From the NCBI RefSeq assembly GCF_004784465.1, contig NZ_SRRU01000005.1, positions 310,001-374,000 on the forward strand: DNA of 64,000 nucleotides. Reading direction: 5' to 3'. The stretch's first letter is position 1. Each line of letters starts with the position of its first letter. This document shows positions 25,204 through 34,118 of this stretch, piece after piece. A program made the position numbers and the translations under genes. The stretch comes from Streptomyces griseoluteus (GTDB lineage Bacteria > Actinomycetota > Actinomycetes > Streptomycetales > Streptomycetaceae). The notes beneath the pieces are model-generated. The model searched no databases and was not told the DNA's origin. It saw only the letters and a list, made by a program, of their open reading frames with translations.

Positions 25204-26187
25204 CTACCGCCTCCGCTGCGACCGCCAGAGCAGGAACAGCGCCGAACTCACCGCCGCCCCCCGCACCACCCACGGCCAGGTCCCGGCCAGCGCGTCGCCC
25301 ATGTGCCCCTCGGCCACCGGCGTCCCCCAGTGCCCGGTGTTGCGCCCCCACAGGTAGGCCACCCCGGCCGCGAGGGCGAGCGCGGGCAGCACCAGTACCG
25401 CCCACTTGGTCTCGGCCGGGGTCAGCCGGCGGGAGCCGTAGGCGATGAGCCAGCCGAGGAGCAGCGCGTACCAGTTGCCCAGTACCGCCCCCGCCAGCAG
25501 CGCGGCGGCGCCCAGCAGCAGGAGCGGGTTGGTCCAGCCGGCCGACGGGAGCGGGACGAACCGCCGGAACCGGGAGGGCGGGACCACCTCGACGGGCTCC
25601 GCCACGACCTCCTTCGGCTTCACCTCCGCCTCTCGCCCGGGCTCCTTCGGCGGACGCCGCAGCATCTCCGGGATCTCCACCCCGCCGACGAACCCCGGCA
25701 CCGAGTCCGCGGCCGCCGCGCCGAACGGCCCGTCCGCCACCCGCCACCAGTCGGGCCGGGTCAGCGACCGGCCGAGTTCGTCGGCGGACGCGAGATGCGG
25801 CGGTGCGGCCCCTTCGGCCGGTACGGCGGGTCCCGGCTCGGCCGGGCGCGGCCGGGGCACGGCGGCCCGCAGCCCCTTGAACCCCCTGGGCCTGCGCTCC
25901 GGCTTCTCCGGCTCCGGCTGCACGGGCACGGCGGTGGGCGGCGGCTGCGGCGCCGGGCCCTTCCCGCCCGCCGACCGCACCACGTCGTCCGGGCTGCCGA
26001 GCTGGTCCAGGATGCGGCGCACGGCGGCCGGGCTGTCCACCGTAGCGCGGGCCCGGTGCCGGTCGATCTCGTTGCGCAGCTCGGACACCAGCCGCATGCG
26101 CGTGGACGACGGCAACTGCCGCTGCTGCGCCACGTCCCCGACACGGCTCAGATACTCGTAGACGACCTGGTCGCTCTCGATCCCCAA
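25204..26187 (-). CDS. Conserved membrane protein with helical N-terminal and linker
   Basis: A 327-residue protein (TTG start, GGAGGGG upstream). Residues 1-75 look like a helical domain, DQVVYEYLSRVGDVAQQ with RMRLVSELRNEIDRHRA, similar to the coiled N-terminus of actinobacterial membrane regulators. A Pro-rich, disordered linker follows to about 210. Then come three to four membrane helices (WTNPLLLLGAAALLAGAVLG, WAVLVLPALALAAGVAYLW) and a basic end LWRSQRRR. Function is unknown. It is divergent from the helicase-associated gene. Confidence 0.65.
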   Translation of the reverse strand: MGIESDQVVYEYLSRVGDVAQQRQLPSSTRMRLVSELRNEIDRHRARATVDSPAAVRRILDQLGSPDDVVRSAGGKGPAPQPPPTAVPVQPEPEKPERRPRGFKGLRAAVPRPRPAEPGPAVPAEGAAPPHLASADELGRSLTRPDWWRVADGPFGAAAADSVPGFVGGVEIPEMLRRPPKEPGREAEVKPKEVVAEPVEVVPPSRFRRFVPLPSAGWTNPLLLLGAAALLAGAVLGNWYALLLGWLIAYGSRRLTPAETKWAVLVLPALALAAGVAYLWGRNTGHWGTPVAEGHMGDALAGTWPWVVRGAAVSSALFLLWRSQRRR

Positions 26188-26324
26188 CGGAAACCCCTCC
26201 GGGGCGACGGCGGTGGAACCCCGTGGAGGAAGGTAGCGCAGACCGCCACCAATCGGCCCACGCGGGCGGAGCGGCCCTCCGGGACCCTCGGCCGCCGCTT
26301 GCCCCAGCCGCTAACGTGGGTCAG

Positions 26325-28784
26325 ATGAGCCCCGAGGCATCCCCAGCCCCCCGGTCCCTCGCGGAGGCACTCCGCGCGCGGGACGACGCCTCGCTGGCCG
26401 CGCTGCTGCGCGACCGACCCGACCTCGTCGCGCCCGTCCCCACCGATCTCACCCAGCTCGCCACCCGCGCGGGCACCCGTGCCTCGGTGCTGCGCGCGCT
26501 GGAGCACCTGGACCGCTTCGCCCTGCAGACCGCGCAGGCGCTGGCGGTCGCGCCGGACCCGGCGACCTACGACACGCTGCACGGGCTGCTGGCCGGTGAC
26601 GACGGCGACCCGGCCGTCACCGAGGCCCTCCCCGCCACCGTCGCCGCGCTGCGCCGGCAGGCCCTGATCTGGGGCGACGACGACCGGCTGCACCTGGTCC
26701 GCACCGCCCGCGAAGTCCTCGCGCCCTCCGCCCAGCACCCCTCCCCCACCGGGCTCGGCCCGACCGTGCGGGAGGCGACGTCGGGCATGTCGCCGGGGCG
26801 GGTGCAGCAGATCGTCAACGCGGCGGGGCTGCCCTCCACGCACGACCCGGTCTCCGCCGTCGCCGCGCTCACCGCCCTGTTCGCCGACCGGAAGCGGATG
26901 GACGCGCTGCTCGCCGGGGCCCCGGAGGCCGCCCGCGAGGTGCTGACCCGGCTGATGTGGGGGCCGCCGTACGGCCAGGTCACCGCCGACCCCGCCGCCC
27001 ATCTGCGCTGGCTGCTCGACCGGGGCCTGCTGCTGCCGACCGCGCCCGGCACCGTCGTACTGCCCCGCGAGGTCGCGCTGCATCTGCGCGGCGGCCGGGC
27101 ACACCGGGTGCCCGAGCCGGTGCCGCCCGCCGTGGAACCGTCCGTGGCCCACGCCCCGCCGATCGTGGACGCGACGGCCGCCGGGCAGGCGTACACCGCG
27201 CTCGCCACGGTCGAGGAACTGCTGAAGCACTGGGACCAGGGGGGTCCGGCCGTGCTCCGGGCGGGCGGGCTCAGCGTGCGCGACCTGAAGCGGACCGCCG
27301 TCGCCCTCGACGCGCCCGAACCGCTCGCCGCGTTCTGGATCGAGCTGGCCTACGCCGCCGGCCTGCTCGCCTCGGACGGCGCGGCCGACGAGCGGTACGC
27401 CCCCACCCCCGCCTACGACACCTGGCTGGAACGCCCCGTCGCCGAGCGCTGGGGCCGCCTCGCCGCCGCCTGGCTCGCCGCGACCCGCACCGCCGGGCTG
27501 GTCGGCGGCCGGGACATCAAGGACCGCGCCCTGTCCGCACTCGGTCCGGGCCTGGACCGCTCGGCCGCCCCCGAGGTACGCCACCGGGTGCTGACCCTGC
27601 TGGCCGACCTCCCCGCCGGGGTGGCACCGGCGCCGGAGGCGGTGCTGACCCGGCTGTCCTGGGAACGCCCCGTGCGCACCCCCCAGCGCGACGGCACCGA
27701 GGACCTCCGTGTCCGGCTGGCCCGCTGGACGCTGAGCGAGGCGGAACTCCTCGGCGTCACCGGCCGGGGCGCCCTCTCCAGCCACGGCCGGGCCCTGCTC
27801 GGCGCGGCCCCCGAGCCGGACGACACCCCCCTGTCCTCCGTCGAACAGCACACGGCCATCGCCGTCGGTCTCCTCGCACCCCTCCTCCCCGAACCCCTCG
27901 ATCACGTCCTGCTCCAGGCCGACCTGACCGCGGTGGCCCCCGGCCCGCTGCTGCGCCCCCTGGCCGAGATGCTCGGAGTGCTCGCGGACGTGGAGTCCAA
28001 GGGCGGCGCGACCGTGTACCGGTTCACCCCCGCCTCCGTCCGCCGGGCTCTGGACGCCGGGCAGACCGCCGCGGACCTGCACGCCTTCCTCGCCCAGCAC
28101 TCCCGCACCCCGGTACCGCAGCCGCTCACGTATCTCATCGACGACGTGGCCCGCAGGCACGGGCACCTCCGGGTGGGCGTCGCCTCCGCGTACGTCCGCT
28201 GCGACGACGACTCCGTGCTGAACGAGATCATCGCCGACAAGCGGGCCGCCGCCCTGCGGCTGCGCCGCCTCGCCCCGACCGTGCTGGCCGCGCCCTGCGA
28301 CCCGGCGACCCTGCTGGAGGGCCTGCGCTCGCTGGGCTACGCGCCCGCCGCCGAGTCCGCCCAGGGCGATGTGCTGATCACCCGCGCCGACGCCCACCGC
28401 ACCCCGCCGCGCACCGCGCCCGAGCCGGTGCCGGAGGGTCCGCCCGCCCCGGACAGCGTGCTGCTGACGGCCGCCGTCCGCGCCATCCGGGCCGGCGACC
28501 TGGCCGCCACCACCCCGCTGAAGGCGCCCGGCCCGCAGCCGGCCGGCGGCGAGCTACCCCGCACCAGTCCCGCCGACACCCTGGCCACCATGCAGGCGGC
28601 CGTCATGACCGGCGAGGCCGTGTGGATCGGCTATGTCAACGCCGACGGCGCCGCCAGTCAGCGCGTCGTCGCCCCCATCCGCGTGGAGGGCGGTTTCGTC
28701 ACCGCCTACGACCACACCGCCGACGAGGTCCGCACCTACCCCCTGCACCGGATCACCGGGGTGGCCGAGCTGGCGGAGGACTGA
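26325..28784 (+). CDS. Helicase-associated domain protein (XPB partner)
   Basis: An 819-residue protein. The N-terminal half is made of helical, winged-helix-like repeats (LAEALRARDDASLAALL, VREATSGMSPGRVQQIVNAAG). The C-terminal part around 590-680 carries the helicase-C-like TYLIDDVARRHGHLRVGVAS. It ends in a WYL-like beta domain, VWIGYVNADGAASQRVVAPI. In Streptomyces this gene normally lies directly upstream of the XPB helicase gene. Here the two are split by a 9.5-kb insertion. No Walker motifs are seen, so it is an accessory factor rather than a motor. Confidence 0.8.
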   Translation: MSPEASPAPRSLAEALRARDDASLAALLRDRPDLVAPVPTDLTQLATRAGTRASVLRALEHLDRFALQTAQALAVAPDPATYDTLHGLLAGDDGDPAVTEALPATVAALRRQALIWGDDDRLHLVRTAREVLAPSAQHPSPTGLGPTVREATSGMSPGRVQQIVNAAGLPSTHDPVSAVAALTALFADRKRMDALLAGAPEAAREVLTRLMWGPPYGQVTADPAAHLRWLLDRGLLLPTAPGTVVLPREVALHLRGGRAHRVPEPVPPAVEPSVAHAPPIVDATAAGQAYTALATVEELLKHWDQGGPAVLRAGGLSVRDLKRTAVALDAPEPLAAFWIELAYAAGLLASDGAADERYAPTPAYDTWLERPVAERWGRLAAAWLAATRTAGLVGGRDIKDRALSALGPGLDRSAAPEVRHRVLTLLADLPAGVAPAPEAVLTRLSWERPVRTPQRDGTEDLRVRLARWTLSEAELLGVTGRGALSSHGRALLGAAPEPDDTPLSSVEQHTAIAVGLLAPLLPEPLDHVLLQADLTAVAPGPLLRPLAEMLGVLADVESKGGATVYRFTPASVRRALDAGQTAADLHAFLAQHSRTPVPQPLTYLIDDVARRHGHLRVGVASAYVRCDDDSVLNEIIADKRAAALRLRRLAPTVLAAPCDPATLLEGLRSLGYAPAAESAQGDVLITRADAHRTPPRTAPEPVPEGPPAPDSVLLTAAVRAIRAGDLAATTPLKAPGPQPAGGELPRTSPADTLATMQAAVMTGEAVWIGYVNADGAASQRVVAPIRVEGGFVTAYDHTADEVRTYPLHRITGVAELAED

Positions 28785-28866
28785 CCGCGAGGAGCAGCCC
28801 TCCGGCCCCCGTATCAGGCGCGCATCAGGCACACTGTAGGTTTGGCCGCGCGGAAGGATGGCCCAC

Positions 28867-28923
28867 GTGAACGGTCCGCTGATCGTCCATACGGTCAGGT
28901 GCGATGCACACACTAACGGATAG
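28867..28923 (+). pseudogene. Stranded 5' end of xpb at the left element junction
   Basis: A GTG at 28867 preceded by GGAAGG opens MNGPLIVHTVRCDAHTNG, stopping at 28923. The first seven codons (MNGPLIV) match the usual N-terminus of Streptomyces XPB helicases as I recall it. After GTCCA the sequence changes to element DNA. The rest of the gene lies at 38415 onward. This is the native start, separated from its body by integration. Confidence 0.7.
28879..28889 (+). other. Left attachment core (attL)
   Basis: CTGATCGTCCA, identical to 38415-38425. The repeats bound the element. To its left is the stranded xpb start; to its right is element sequence. Confidence 0.75.
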
Positions 28924-29610
28924 GTCCGAAATGTGGAGTGGTCTACCTGGTCAGTGGGTGCGCAGGCCCGCCGAGGGATAGCGTCGACGTCGTCAAGGAG
29001 CGAACTCGGGTCATCCTTGGGCGGGGGCCGATGATCAGCGAGGAGCCATCACCATGCCTGCACGGCCTGCCCGAGAGTCGCGAACCGGCCATCGATCCAA
29101 GGCAAAGGACAACGTGGGACCGCGTAAGCCTTCCAAGGGGCACCACCGACCTCAGGAGCACCGCACGGCTTGCAGCGTTCGAGCCTTCAACCTTCCGACC
29201 CGTAGGAGCGGGCAGGCCGCCGGGCGGGGGCTCCATCTTCGTCTCAGCTGTCGCTAGTGACCGTAGTCAACGGCGCTCAGCTCCGGCTAGCGGCGGGGCC
29301 GCGCCTCCAACGAGCGTCGACAAGGTCGCACTCCTGTCCTCTCGGGCATACCCGGCACTGGCCGCATGTCTCCGCTTCCCTCCAACCTGGCCGGCGTCCG
29401 TCCCGAGCGGCGCTTGAGGACAGAAGGGGGTACGACGGCGATCGACCTCAGTTGGGGGGGACAACGAGGGTCGCAGGGATTGAGCAACTACATCATTCGC
29501 CCCTCTGTCGTCGCTCGCACCACCTAGCATGAAGTGCACCAGGGTGCGCGCTGTGGGTAGTTGGCGCCACTGGCGCCACACCCTCTGCCCCGAGCACTCC
29601 GGAGTAGCTG
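28924..29610. other. Left end of the element, no clear gene
   Basis: About 690 bp between the att core and the nuclease gene. An ATG at 29054 with GAGGAG upstream opens a 67-codon Arg/Lys-rich frame (MPARPARESRTGHRSKAKDN), but its composition is not protein-like beyond that and no partner is recognised. Other frames here are equally poor. The region probably holds the recombination-site arm and the promoter for the nuclease-HerA operon. Confidence 0.4.
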
Positions 29611-30750
29611 TTGACCGATCTTGCGAGTAGCCCCCTTCCCCTGGATGACGGTGGGCACGACGCCATCAAAGGGTTCGCATACCAGTTCGACAAGACCCTT
29701 CTTGAGATCATCAGGAGCCCGCGACAAAGGCTTCAGATCGAAGGCGCGCAAGATCTGAGTGGCGAGCACTATCACATGCAGATCAAGAACCGGTCCGGGA
29801 AATTCTATCTATCATCGATAGGCAAAGCGGTCCGAAAAATGTTTTCACAGTTTGAGATCAGCCGCCACCCCTCCTACATCTTGCATTGCCACTTTGCGGA
29901 TCAAACCCCTGGCACCAGCCGATCGCTCAACACTGATGAACTGGATAATTTGCTCGCTGATCAGTTCCATACAGTCGATAAAGACTTGAAATTGCAGTTC
30001 CTGAAGTCCTTCTCCATCCATTTTTCAGAGGACTACGAAACACAGTTCAAGAACGTGTTGGATTGCATCACTTCCGAGCTTTCCGCTAAGGACTCCACGG
30101 AAGCACTCTCCTACCACGCGATTCTTCACGCATATCTGAGAAACCTGGTTTTGACGAAACCTCTAGGTTCTCGTTGGGTCGGGCTCAATGACTTGAAGGC
30201 AGCGGTCAAGGAGGCGCAAAGCGCCATCTTCACAGCCACCTACGTCACCTATTGCGGGTACGAGAAGTACCTGAAAATGGTTAGAAGGCAGTACCTTCCG
30301 CGACGCGTCAATGTCCCGAACATCGAGCGGCTATTTTCCTTTGAGTGCACCCAGGAGACTAACCCGCAAGACATTGCGGAGGCTGTACTACACATCTGCG
30401 AGAGGTACCGCATCGAGGAGAACTCTCCAGTCCCATATTTCACATTCCGCGGCAAGTTCGACGATCGCTCCGTAAAGGCAAGCCTGTGGGAGGCCGGAGC
30501 ATACTTCAATGACGGGCGCGGATACCATGGTGGGAACTTTAGGATGGAAATCCTAACTAACCCTCCCTTCGGGGCCGCTCGTATCAAAATCGTGGAGCCA
30601 GTGCAACTGCATGACCTCATGACCGAGGTGAGATTTAAGGAGTTCCACGACTTCTTTCTAGTTGAGAAGACTGATTCTCCGATCCCGGTACCGCGTCCAC
30701 ATCACGTGTTTTTGGAATCTCATGGCGACCTGATCGAAGTATTCCGATAG
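29611..30750 (+). CDS. DUF4297/Cap4-like putative dsDNA nuclease, defence partner of HerA
   Basis: A 379-residue protein from a TTG with GGAG upstream. The N-terminal 70 residues show the DUF4297 pattern: DGGHDAIKGFAYQFDKTLL, then Glu 44 and Asp 48 in LQIEGAQDLS, and Gln 57-x-Lys 59 in YHMQIKN. This is a PD-(D/E)XK-type E...QxK active site. The remaining 300 residues are unassigned and may dock on HerA. It ends 9 bases before the HerA gene, so the two are translated as an operon. GC is well below the flanking genes, which suggests recent transfer. The nuclease call rests on motif reading; the fold should be confirmed. Confidence 0.65.
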   Translation: MTDLASSPLPLDDGGHDAIKGFAYQFDKTLLEIIRSPRQRLQIEGAQDLSGEHYHMQIKNRSGKFYLSSIGKAVRKMFSQFEISRHPSYILHCHFADQTPGTSRSLNTDELDNLLADQFHTVDKDLKLQFLKSFSIHFSEDYETQFKNVLDCITSELSAKDSTEALSYHAILHAYLRNLVLTKPLGSRWVGLNDLKAAVKEAQSAIFTATYVTYCGYEKYLKMVRRQYLPRRVNVPNIERLFSFECTQETNPQDIAEAVLHICERYRIEENSPVPYFTFRGKFDDRSVKASLWEAGAYFNDGRGYHGGNFRMEILTNPPFGAARIKIVEPVQLHDLMTEVRFKEFHDFFLVEKTDSPIPVPRPHHVFLESHGDLIEVFR

Positions 30751-30759
30751 GGCGGTCTA

Positions 30760-32397
30760 ATGTCTAGCGCAGAAGTAATCGCTGTCTATCCTAACCGTAT
30801 CAAGATCGCAGTCCACGACATTGGCGAACTCGCCGACGGCGATCCTGTTGAGGTCGGCTCATATCTAAAAATCTACGACAGCTTGCAGGGCGCCATTATG
30901 GCGATCATTGAGAGTTATTCGATCGAGCTTCGCCCCAGCAAGGAAGGAGGGGAAGACCGACAAAAGGTGTACGTCATCGAAGCAGTACCGCTTGGCTTCG
31001 TTGATGGTGACGGACGCTTCTCCCGTGGTGGCGGCGGGATCGCCATTCCGCCGAAAAAAGTATCAGTCGCCGTGAAGGATGAGGTCCAGCGCATCTATGA
31101 CACAGTCGAAACGGAGAAGAGGTTTCATTTCGCTCAATTGGCGCAAGACATTTCGGTAGACGTCCCGGTTGATGGCGATAAGTTCTTCAGCCGCCATGTC
31201 GCGGTTGTAGGGTCCACCGGGTCGGGCAAATCTCATGCCATTGCAAGAATTATCCAGACTGCGACTCAGATTCGCGATGAGACTTACGGCGAGTACAGCC
31301 TAAATAACGCACACGTCGTGATCTTCGACATTCACTCTGAATACAAGACTGCATTTCCGGAGGCGAATCACCTTTCCGTTGAATCCCTCATTCTCCCCTA
31401 CTGGCTGCTAAACGCCGAGGAGCTTCAGGATCTTTTTATCGAAAGCAACGAAGAACAGTCGCACAATCAGATCGCGGTTCTGAAGAAATCCATCACAGAG
31501 AATAAACGGACACACTTCAAAGGGTCGGAGGAGAAGCGCGATCTAATCCACTATGAGTCCCCCATCTTCTTTGAGATCAATGAGGTACTTGATGCAATTA
31601 GGGCGAAAAATGAACAACGTATTGCCACACCCGGGAAGACTACTGATCGGGCGGGCCCACTCTTCGGCAAGCTTGATAACTTCATCACGCGACTTGAGAA
31701 CCGCGTTCTCGACAGGCGCCTAGATTTCCTGTTGGGGGACAGGGCAAAATCGGTGAACCTTGAATCCGTTCTCCGCCAGTTCACCGGATACAACCCCGAT
31801 TCCCTTGCAAACGTAACGGTGATCGACCTCAGTGGCGTTCCGTTTGAGGTCCTCAGTATCACTGTCTCACTGGTGTCCCGATTGCTTTTTGACTACTCGT
31901 ACTACTTCAAGAAACTCAATGCATCTTCCCAGGTGGAAACTCCGCTTCTGCTCGTATACGAAGAAGCTCACAAGTACGTGCCGAAGAGTGGACTGGCAAA
32001 GTTCAGCGCATCCAGAAACTCGATCGAGAGGATCGCCAAGGAGGGCAGGAAGTACGGCATTACTGCCGCTATCGTAAGCCAGAGGCCGGCTGAGATTTCG
32101 GAAACAATTTTCTCTCAGTGCAGCAACTTCCTCGCCATGCGGCTTACGAACCCAGAGGATCAGAATTACGTCAAACGTCTGTTGCCAGACTCTTTGGGCC
32201 CCCTGACCGAGTCTCTTCCCGTACTGAGCTCAGGCGAGGCTCTCTTGTTGGGTGACGCAGCAGTCATGCCGTCGAAGGTTGTGATGGAGCAGGCTCGCCC
32301 TGCCCCCTCTTCAAGTGACGTTAGGTACATGGCTGAGTGGATTAAGCCGTGGCAGGACGTTGAGTTCGTACGCGTGGTCGAGGACTGGCAGAAGTAG
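30760..32397 (+). CDS. HerA-type hexameric ATPase (DUF87), defence system
   Basis: A 545-residue FtsK/HerA-clade motor. An N-terminal HAS-barrel-like beta domain (IAVYPNRIKIAVHDIGEL) is followed by Walker A GSTGSGKSHA (151-160), then HVVIFDIHSEYK, Walker B LLLVYEEAHKY (396-406), and the sensor/arginine-finger region RKYGITAAIVSQRPAEIS. Then SNFLAMRLTNPEDQNYVKRL, diagnostic for HerA, follows. Bacterial HerA proteins paired with a DUF4297 or SIR2 effector form ring complexes that block phages. Here the nuclease gene directly precedes it. Low GC and mixed codon use match its partner and differ from neighbours. Confidence 0.88.
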   Translation: MSSAEVIAVYPNRIKIAVHDIGELADGDPVEVGSYLKIYDSLQGAIMAIIESYSIELRPSKEGGEDRQKVYVIEAVPLGFVDGDGRFSRGGGGIAIPPKKVSVAVKDEVQRIYDTVETEKRFHFAQLAQDISVDVPVDGDKFFSRHVAVVGSTGSGKSHAIARIIQTATQIRDETYGEYSLNNAHVVIFDIHSEYKTAFPEANHLSVESLILPYWLLNAEELQDLFIESNEEQSHNQIAVLKKSITENKRTHFKGSEEKRDLIHYESPIFFEINEVLDAIRAKNEQRIATPGKTTDRAGPLFGKLDNFITRLENRVLDRRLDFLLGDRAKSVNLESVLRQFTGYNPDSLANVTVIDLSGVPFEVLSITVSLVSRLLFDYSYYFKKLNASSQVETPLLLVYEEAHKYVPKSGLAKFSASRNSIERIAKEGRKYGITAAIVSQRPAEISETIFSQCSNFLAMRLTNPEDQNYVKRLLPDSLGPLTESLPVLSSGEALLLGDAAVMPSKVVMEQARPAPSSSDVRYMAEWIKPWQDVEFVRVVEDWQK

Positions 32398-32551
32398 CTG
32401 GGACTGTCTTCTGAGTGCACAGGATGTCCCAGTAGTCACACTCGTAACCCTATGATTGACGACGCTCGGGCCTATCCCAGGTGCAGCCGTAAAGGCCGGC
32501 ACTTCACAACTTGGTACTACGAAGCGGCAACGCGATGGCCGGAGGATAAGG

Positions 32552-33022
32552 TCAGCCGAGATAGGGCCGCTCACGGTGCTCCAAGAAATGTCGAATCCGG
32601 AGCTGCTGCGTGTGATGCATCGGCAGTTGATCGATTTCCTCCGGCTGGACGAACCTTAGCTCCGTGGACTCGTCCGAGATCGCGAGTCGGCCCCCGACCA
32701 CTCGGGCTGTGAAGCAGACATTGAACTGGCGACGCACTTCACCGTCCGTATAGGCGATGACATGACGCGGGTCGGTGTACGTCCCGACGAGCCCGGTGAT
32801 CTCCACGTCCAGGCCCGTTTCCTCCTTCACCTCCCGGATGGCGGTTCCCGGTAGCGAGTCGGTCATCTCCATGCCGCCGCCGGGCAGAGCCCAGAGATCG
32901 TTGTCTCGCCGGCGCTGTAGGAGAATGCGTCCTTCGTCGTCAGTGACCACTGCGGACGCCGCAACGACCAGACTGTTGGGCTTGGGAGCATCTGGATCGT
33001 CGTAGTACTCGGTTCGCGCCAT
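32552..33022 (-). CDS. NUDIX hydrolase
   Basis: A 156-residue NUDIX protein. The Nudix box reads GGGMEMTDSLPGTAIREVKE followed by ETGLDVEI, with the conserved Gly, Arg-Glu and Glu-Glu residues in place. It should hydrolyse a nucleoside diphosphate linked to another group; the substrate is unknown. The ATG at 33022 follows AAGGTGATC, and the gene starts 2 bases after the stop of the upstream regulator, so the two are translationally coupled. This regulator-NUDIX pairing is common in Streptomyces accessory regions. Confidence 0.9.
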   Translation of the reverse strand: MARTEYYDDPDAPKPNSLVVAASAVVTDDEGRILLQRRRDNDLWALPGGGMEMTDSLPGTAIREVKEETGLDVEITGLVGTYTDPRHVIAYTDGEVRRQFNVCFTARVVGGRLAISDESTELRFVQPEEIDQLPMHHTQQLRIRHFLEHRERPYLG

Positions 33023-33024
33023 GA

Positions 33025-33768
33025 TCACCTTTCTTGGACTGGCGTCGCGGTCGCCCACACCGCAGTGAAGCTGTCAGCGTACTTATCGAACATGCCGCCT
33101 GACCCACTTCGGCGCAGGTGCCACACAGGAGCACCGTAGGCGTTCACGCCCCAGACATGGGCGTTGACCAGCGCCTGGTCATCCGCACGATAGATCGAGT
33201 TGTAGAGCGTGGTGGCGTGGGTCCGCACCTCGATGCCGGATACCCCGGCCAGGGGGCGATAGTGCATGAGGGCAAGTCGGCAGCGGGACTCGATCCCGTG
33301 ACCGAACCTCTCTTCGGCGCCGCGCTGTTGGACATTCGCACTGTCCGGATCGCCGATCGCGATACGGACTGCACAACCGTCGGCAGCTCGCTCGCGCAAC
33401 AGGTCATTCAGCCGCGGGTACGCCTCGTGCAGGAAGACGGCGGCGTACACCAACACGTCGATGTGCTCGCGGGCCTGGGTCAGCATGTCCACGAAGGTGG
33501 ATACGGGGAGGTCCGCCCGCTGGTCGTAGAGGGCCACAAGTTCCGGACTGACGGCGCGGGCAGGGCGTGCCTGCCGGAGCGCGGGCCAAAGAGCGTACAC
33601 GTCTTCTCCTAGTATTTCCGCTGTCAGCATGGCTGCGGCACGACGCGGTGTGCGCCCCAAGTTGACCCATCTTTCAACGGACTTGGGATCAACCTCGACC
33701 TTGTTCGCAAGGGCGGCGTACGTCCAGCCGCCGGCGGCCATGGCAGCACGTAGCCTCTCGTTCGGCAT
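33025..33768 (-). CDS. XRE-type regulator with DUF5919/PLD-like C-terminal domain
   Basis: A 247-residue protein from the ATG at 33768 (AGGAGAG upstream). Residues 1-60 form a helix-turn-helix, MAAGGWTYAALANKVEVDPK then SVERWVNLGRTP. The C-terminal 170 residues resemble DUF5919, a phospholipase-D-like sensor domain: TFVDMLTQAREHIDVLVYAA and IRIAIGDPDSANVQQRG-type sequence. It probably represses its own operon with the downstream NUDIX gene. Repeats of GGGACGT lie just upstream. Confidence 0.8.
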   Translation of the reverse strand: MPNERLRAAMAAGGWTYAALANKVEVDPKSVERWVNLGRTPRRAAAMLTAEILGEDVYALWPALRQARPARAVSPELVALYDQRADLPVSTFVDMLTQAREHIDVLVYAAVFLHEAYPRLNDLLRERAADGCAVRIAIGDPDSANVQQRGAEERFGHGIESRCRLALMHYRPLAGVSGIEVRTHATTLYNSIYRADDQALVNAHVWGVNAYGAPVWHLRRSGSGGMFDKYADSFTAVWATATPVQER

Positions 33769-33789
33769 CCCAATCTCTCCTAACACTCG

Positions 33790-33831
33790 GGGACGGCACC
33801 AGGGACGTTCTACACGACGCGGGACGTCCCG
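33790..33831. promoter_or_regulatory. GGGACGT repeats, candidate operator
   Basis: GGGACG at 33790, GGGACGT at 33802 and the 12-bp perfect palindrome CGGGACGTCCCG at 33820-33831 lie between the divergent XRE regulator (start 33768) and the small gene at 33888. Their location suits autoregulation of the XRE/NUDIX operon and control of the rightward cluster. Confidence 0.45.
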
Positions 33832-33887
33832 AAGTGGGTTTTGTCGGAGGTTCCAACGTCCTGCTGAGCGGCGGAATGCTCATCCTC

Positions 33888-34118
33888 ATGGCGAGCAACC
33901 AGCAGACCAGACCAGGCATTGGTGCATTGGCGAAGGACACTGCCAGTGGACGTATCGGCGTCGTCATGGGTGAGGTCGGTGCCCGGGTGCAGATAAGGCC
34001 CATGGGCGGCGGGATCGAGTGGGATGCCATGCCGGACAACGTGGTGGCGCCGACAGCGCGGGAGGAACTGAGCGCGCGTCTTGCCATCAGGAACGGCAAC
34101 AGCCGCGACGGCCTGTGA
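33888..34118 (+). CDS. Small conserved protein, paralogue of the protein at 55334
   Basis: A 76-residue protein (ATG 33888; the frame stays open to a GTG at 33834). It contains ASGRIGVVMGEVGARVQIRP, then MGGGIEWDAMP. The same layout, DGRVGEVMGQVGGRVQLRP with LGGGREWDVPP, occurs in the gene at 55334. This is a small SH3-like or beta-barrel domain seen near regulators in Streptomyces; function unknown. Its TGA overlaps the next ATG by one base (TGATG), so translation is coupled. Confidence 0.6.
   Translation: MASNQQTRPGIGALAKDTASGRIGVVMGEVGARVQIRPMGGGIEWDAMPDNVVAPTAREELSARLAIRNGNSRDGL

Noticed and set aside
29054..29257. 67-codon Arg/Lys-rich frame with a good ribosome binding site
   Set aside because: The start signal looks fair, but the peptide has no recognised domain or partner. 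It is left in the description of the stretch rather than called.
28938..29417. 159-codon frame at the left end of the element
   Set aside because: Compositionally unlike protein (Pro, Ser, Arg-rich), no conserved motif and no ribosome binding site.
32452..32712. Short plus-strand frames between the HerA and NUDIX genes
   Set aside because: They run antisense into the NUDIX gene and carry no domain.
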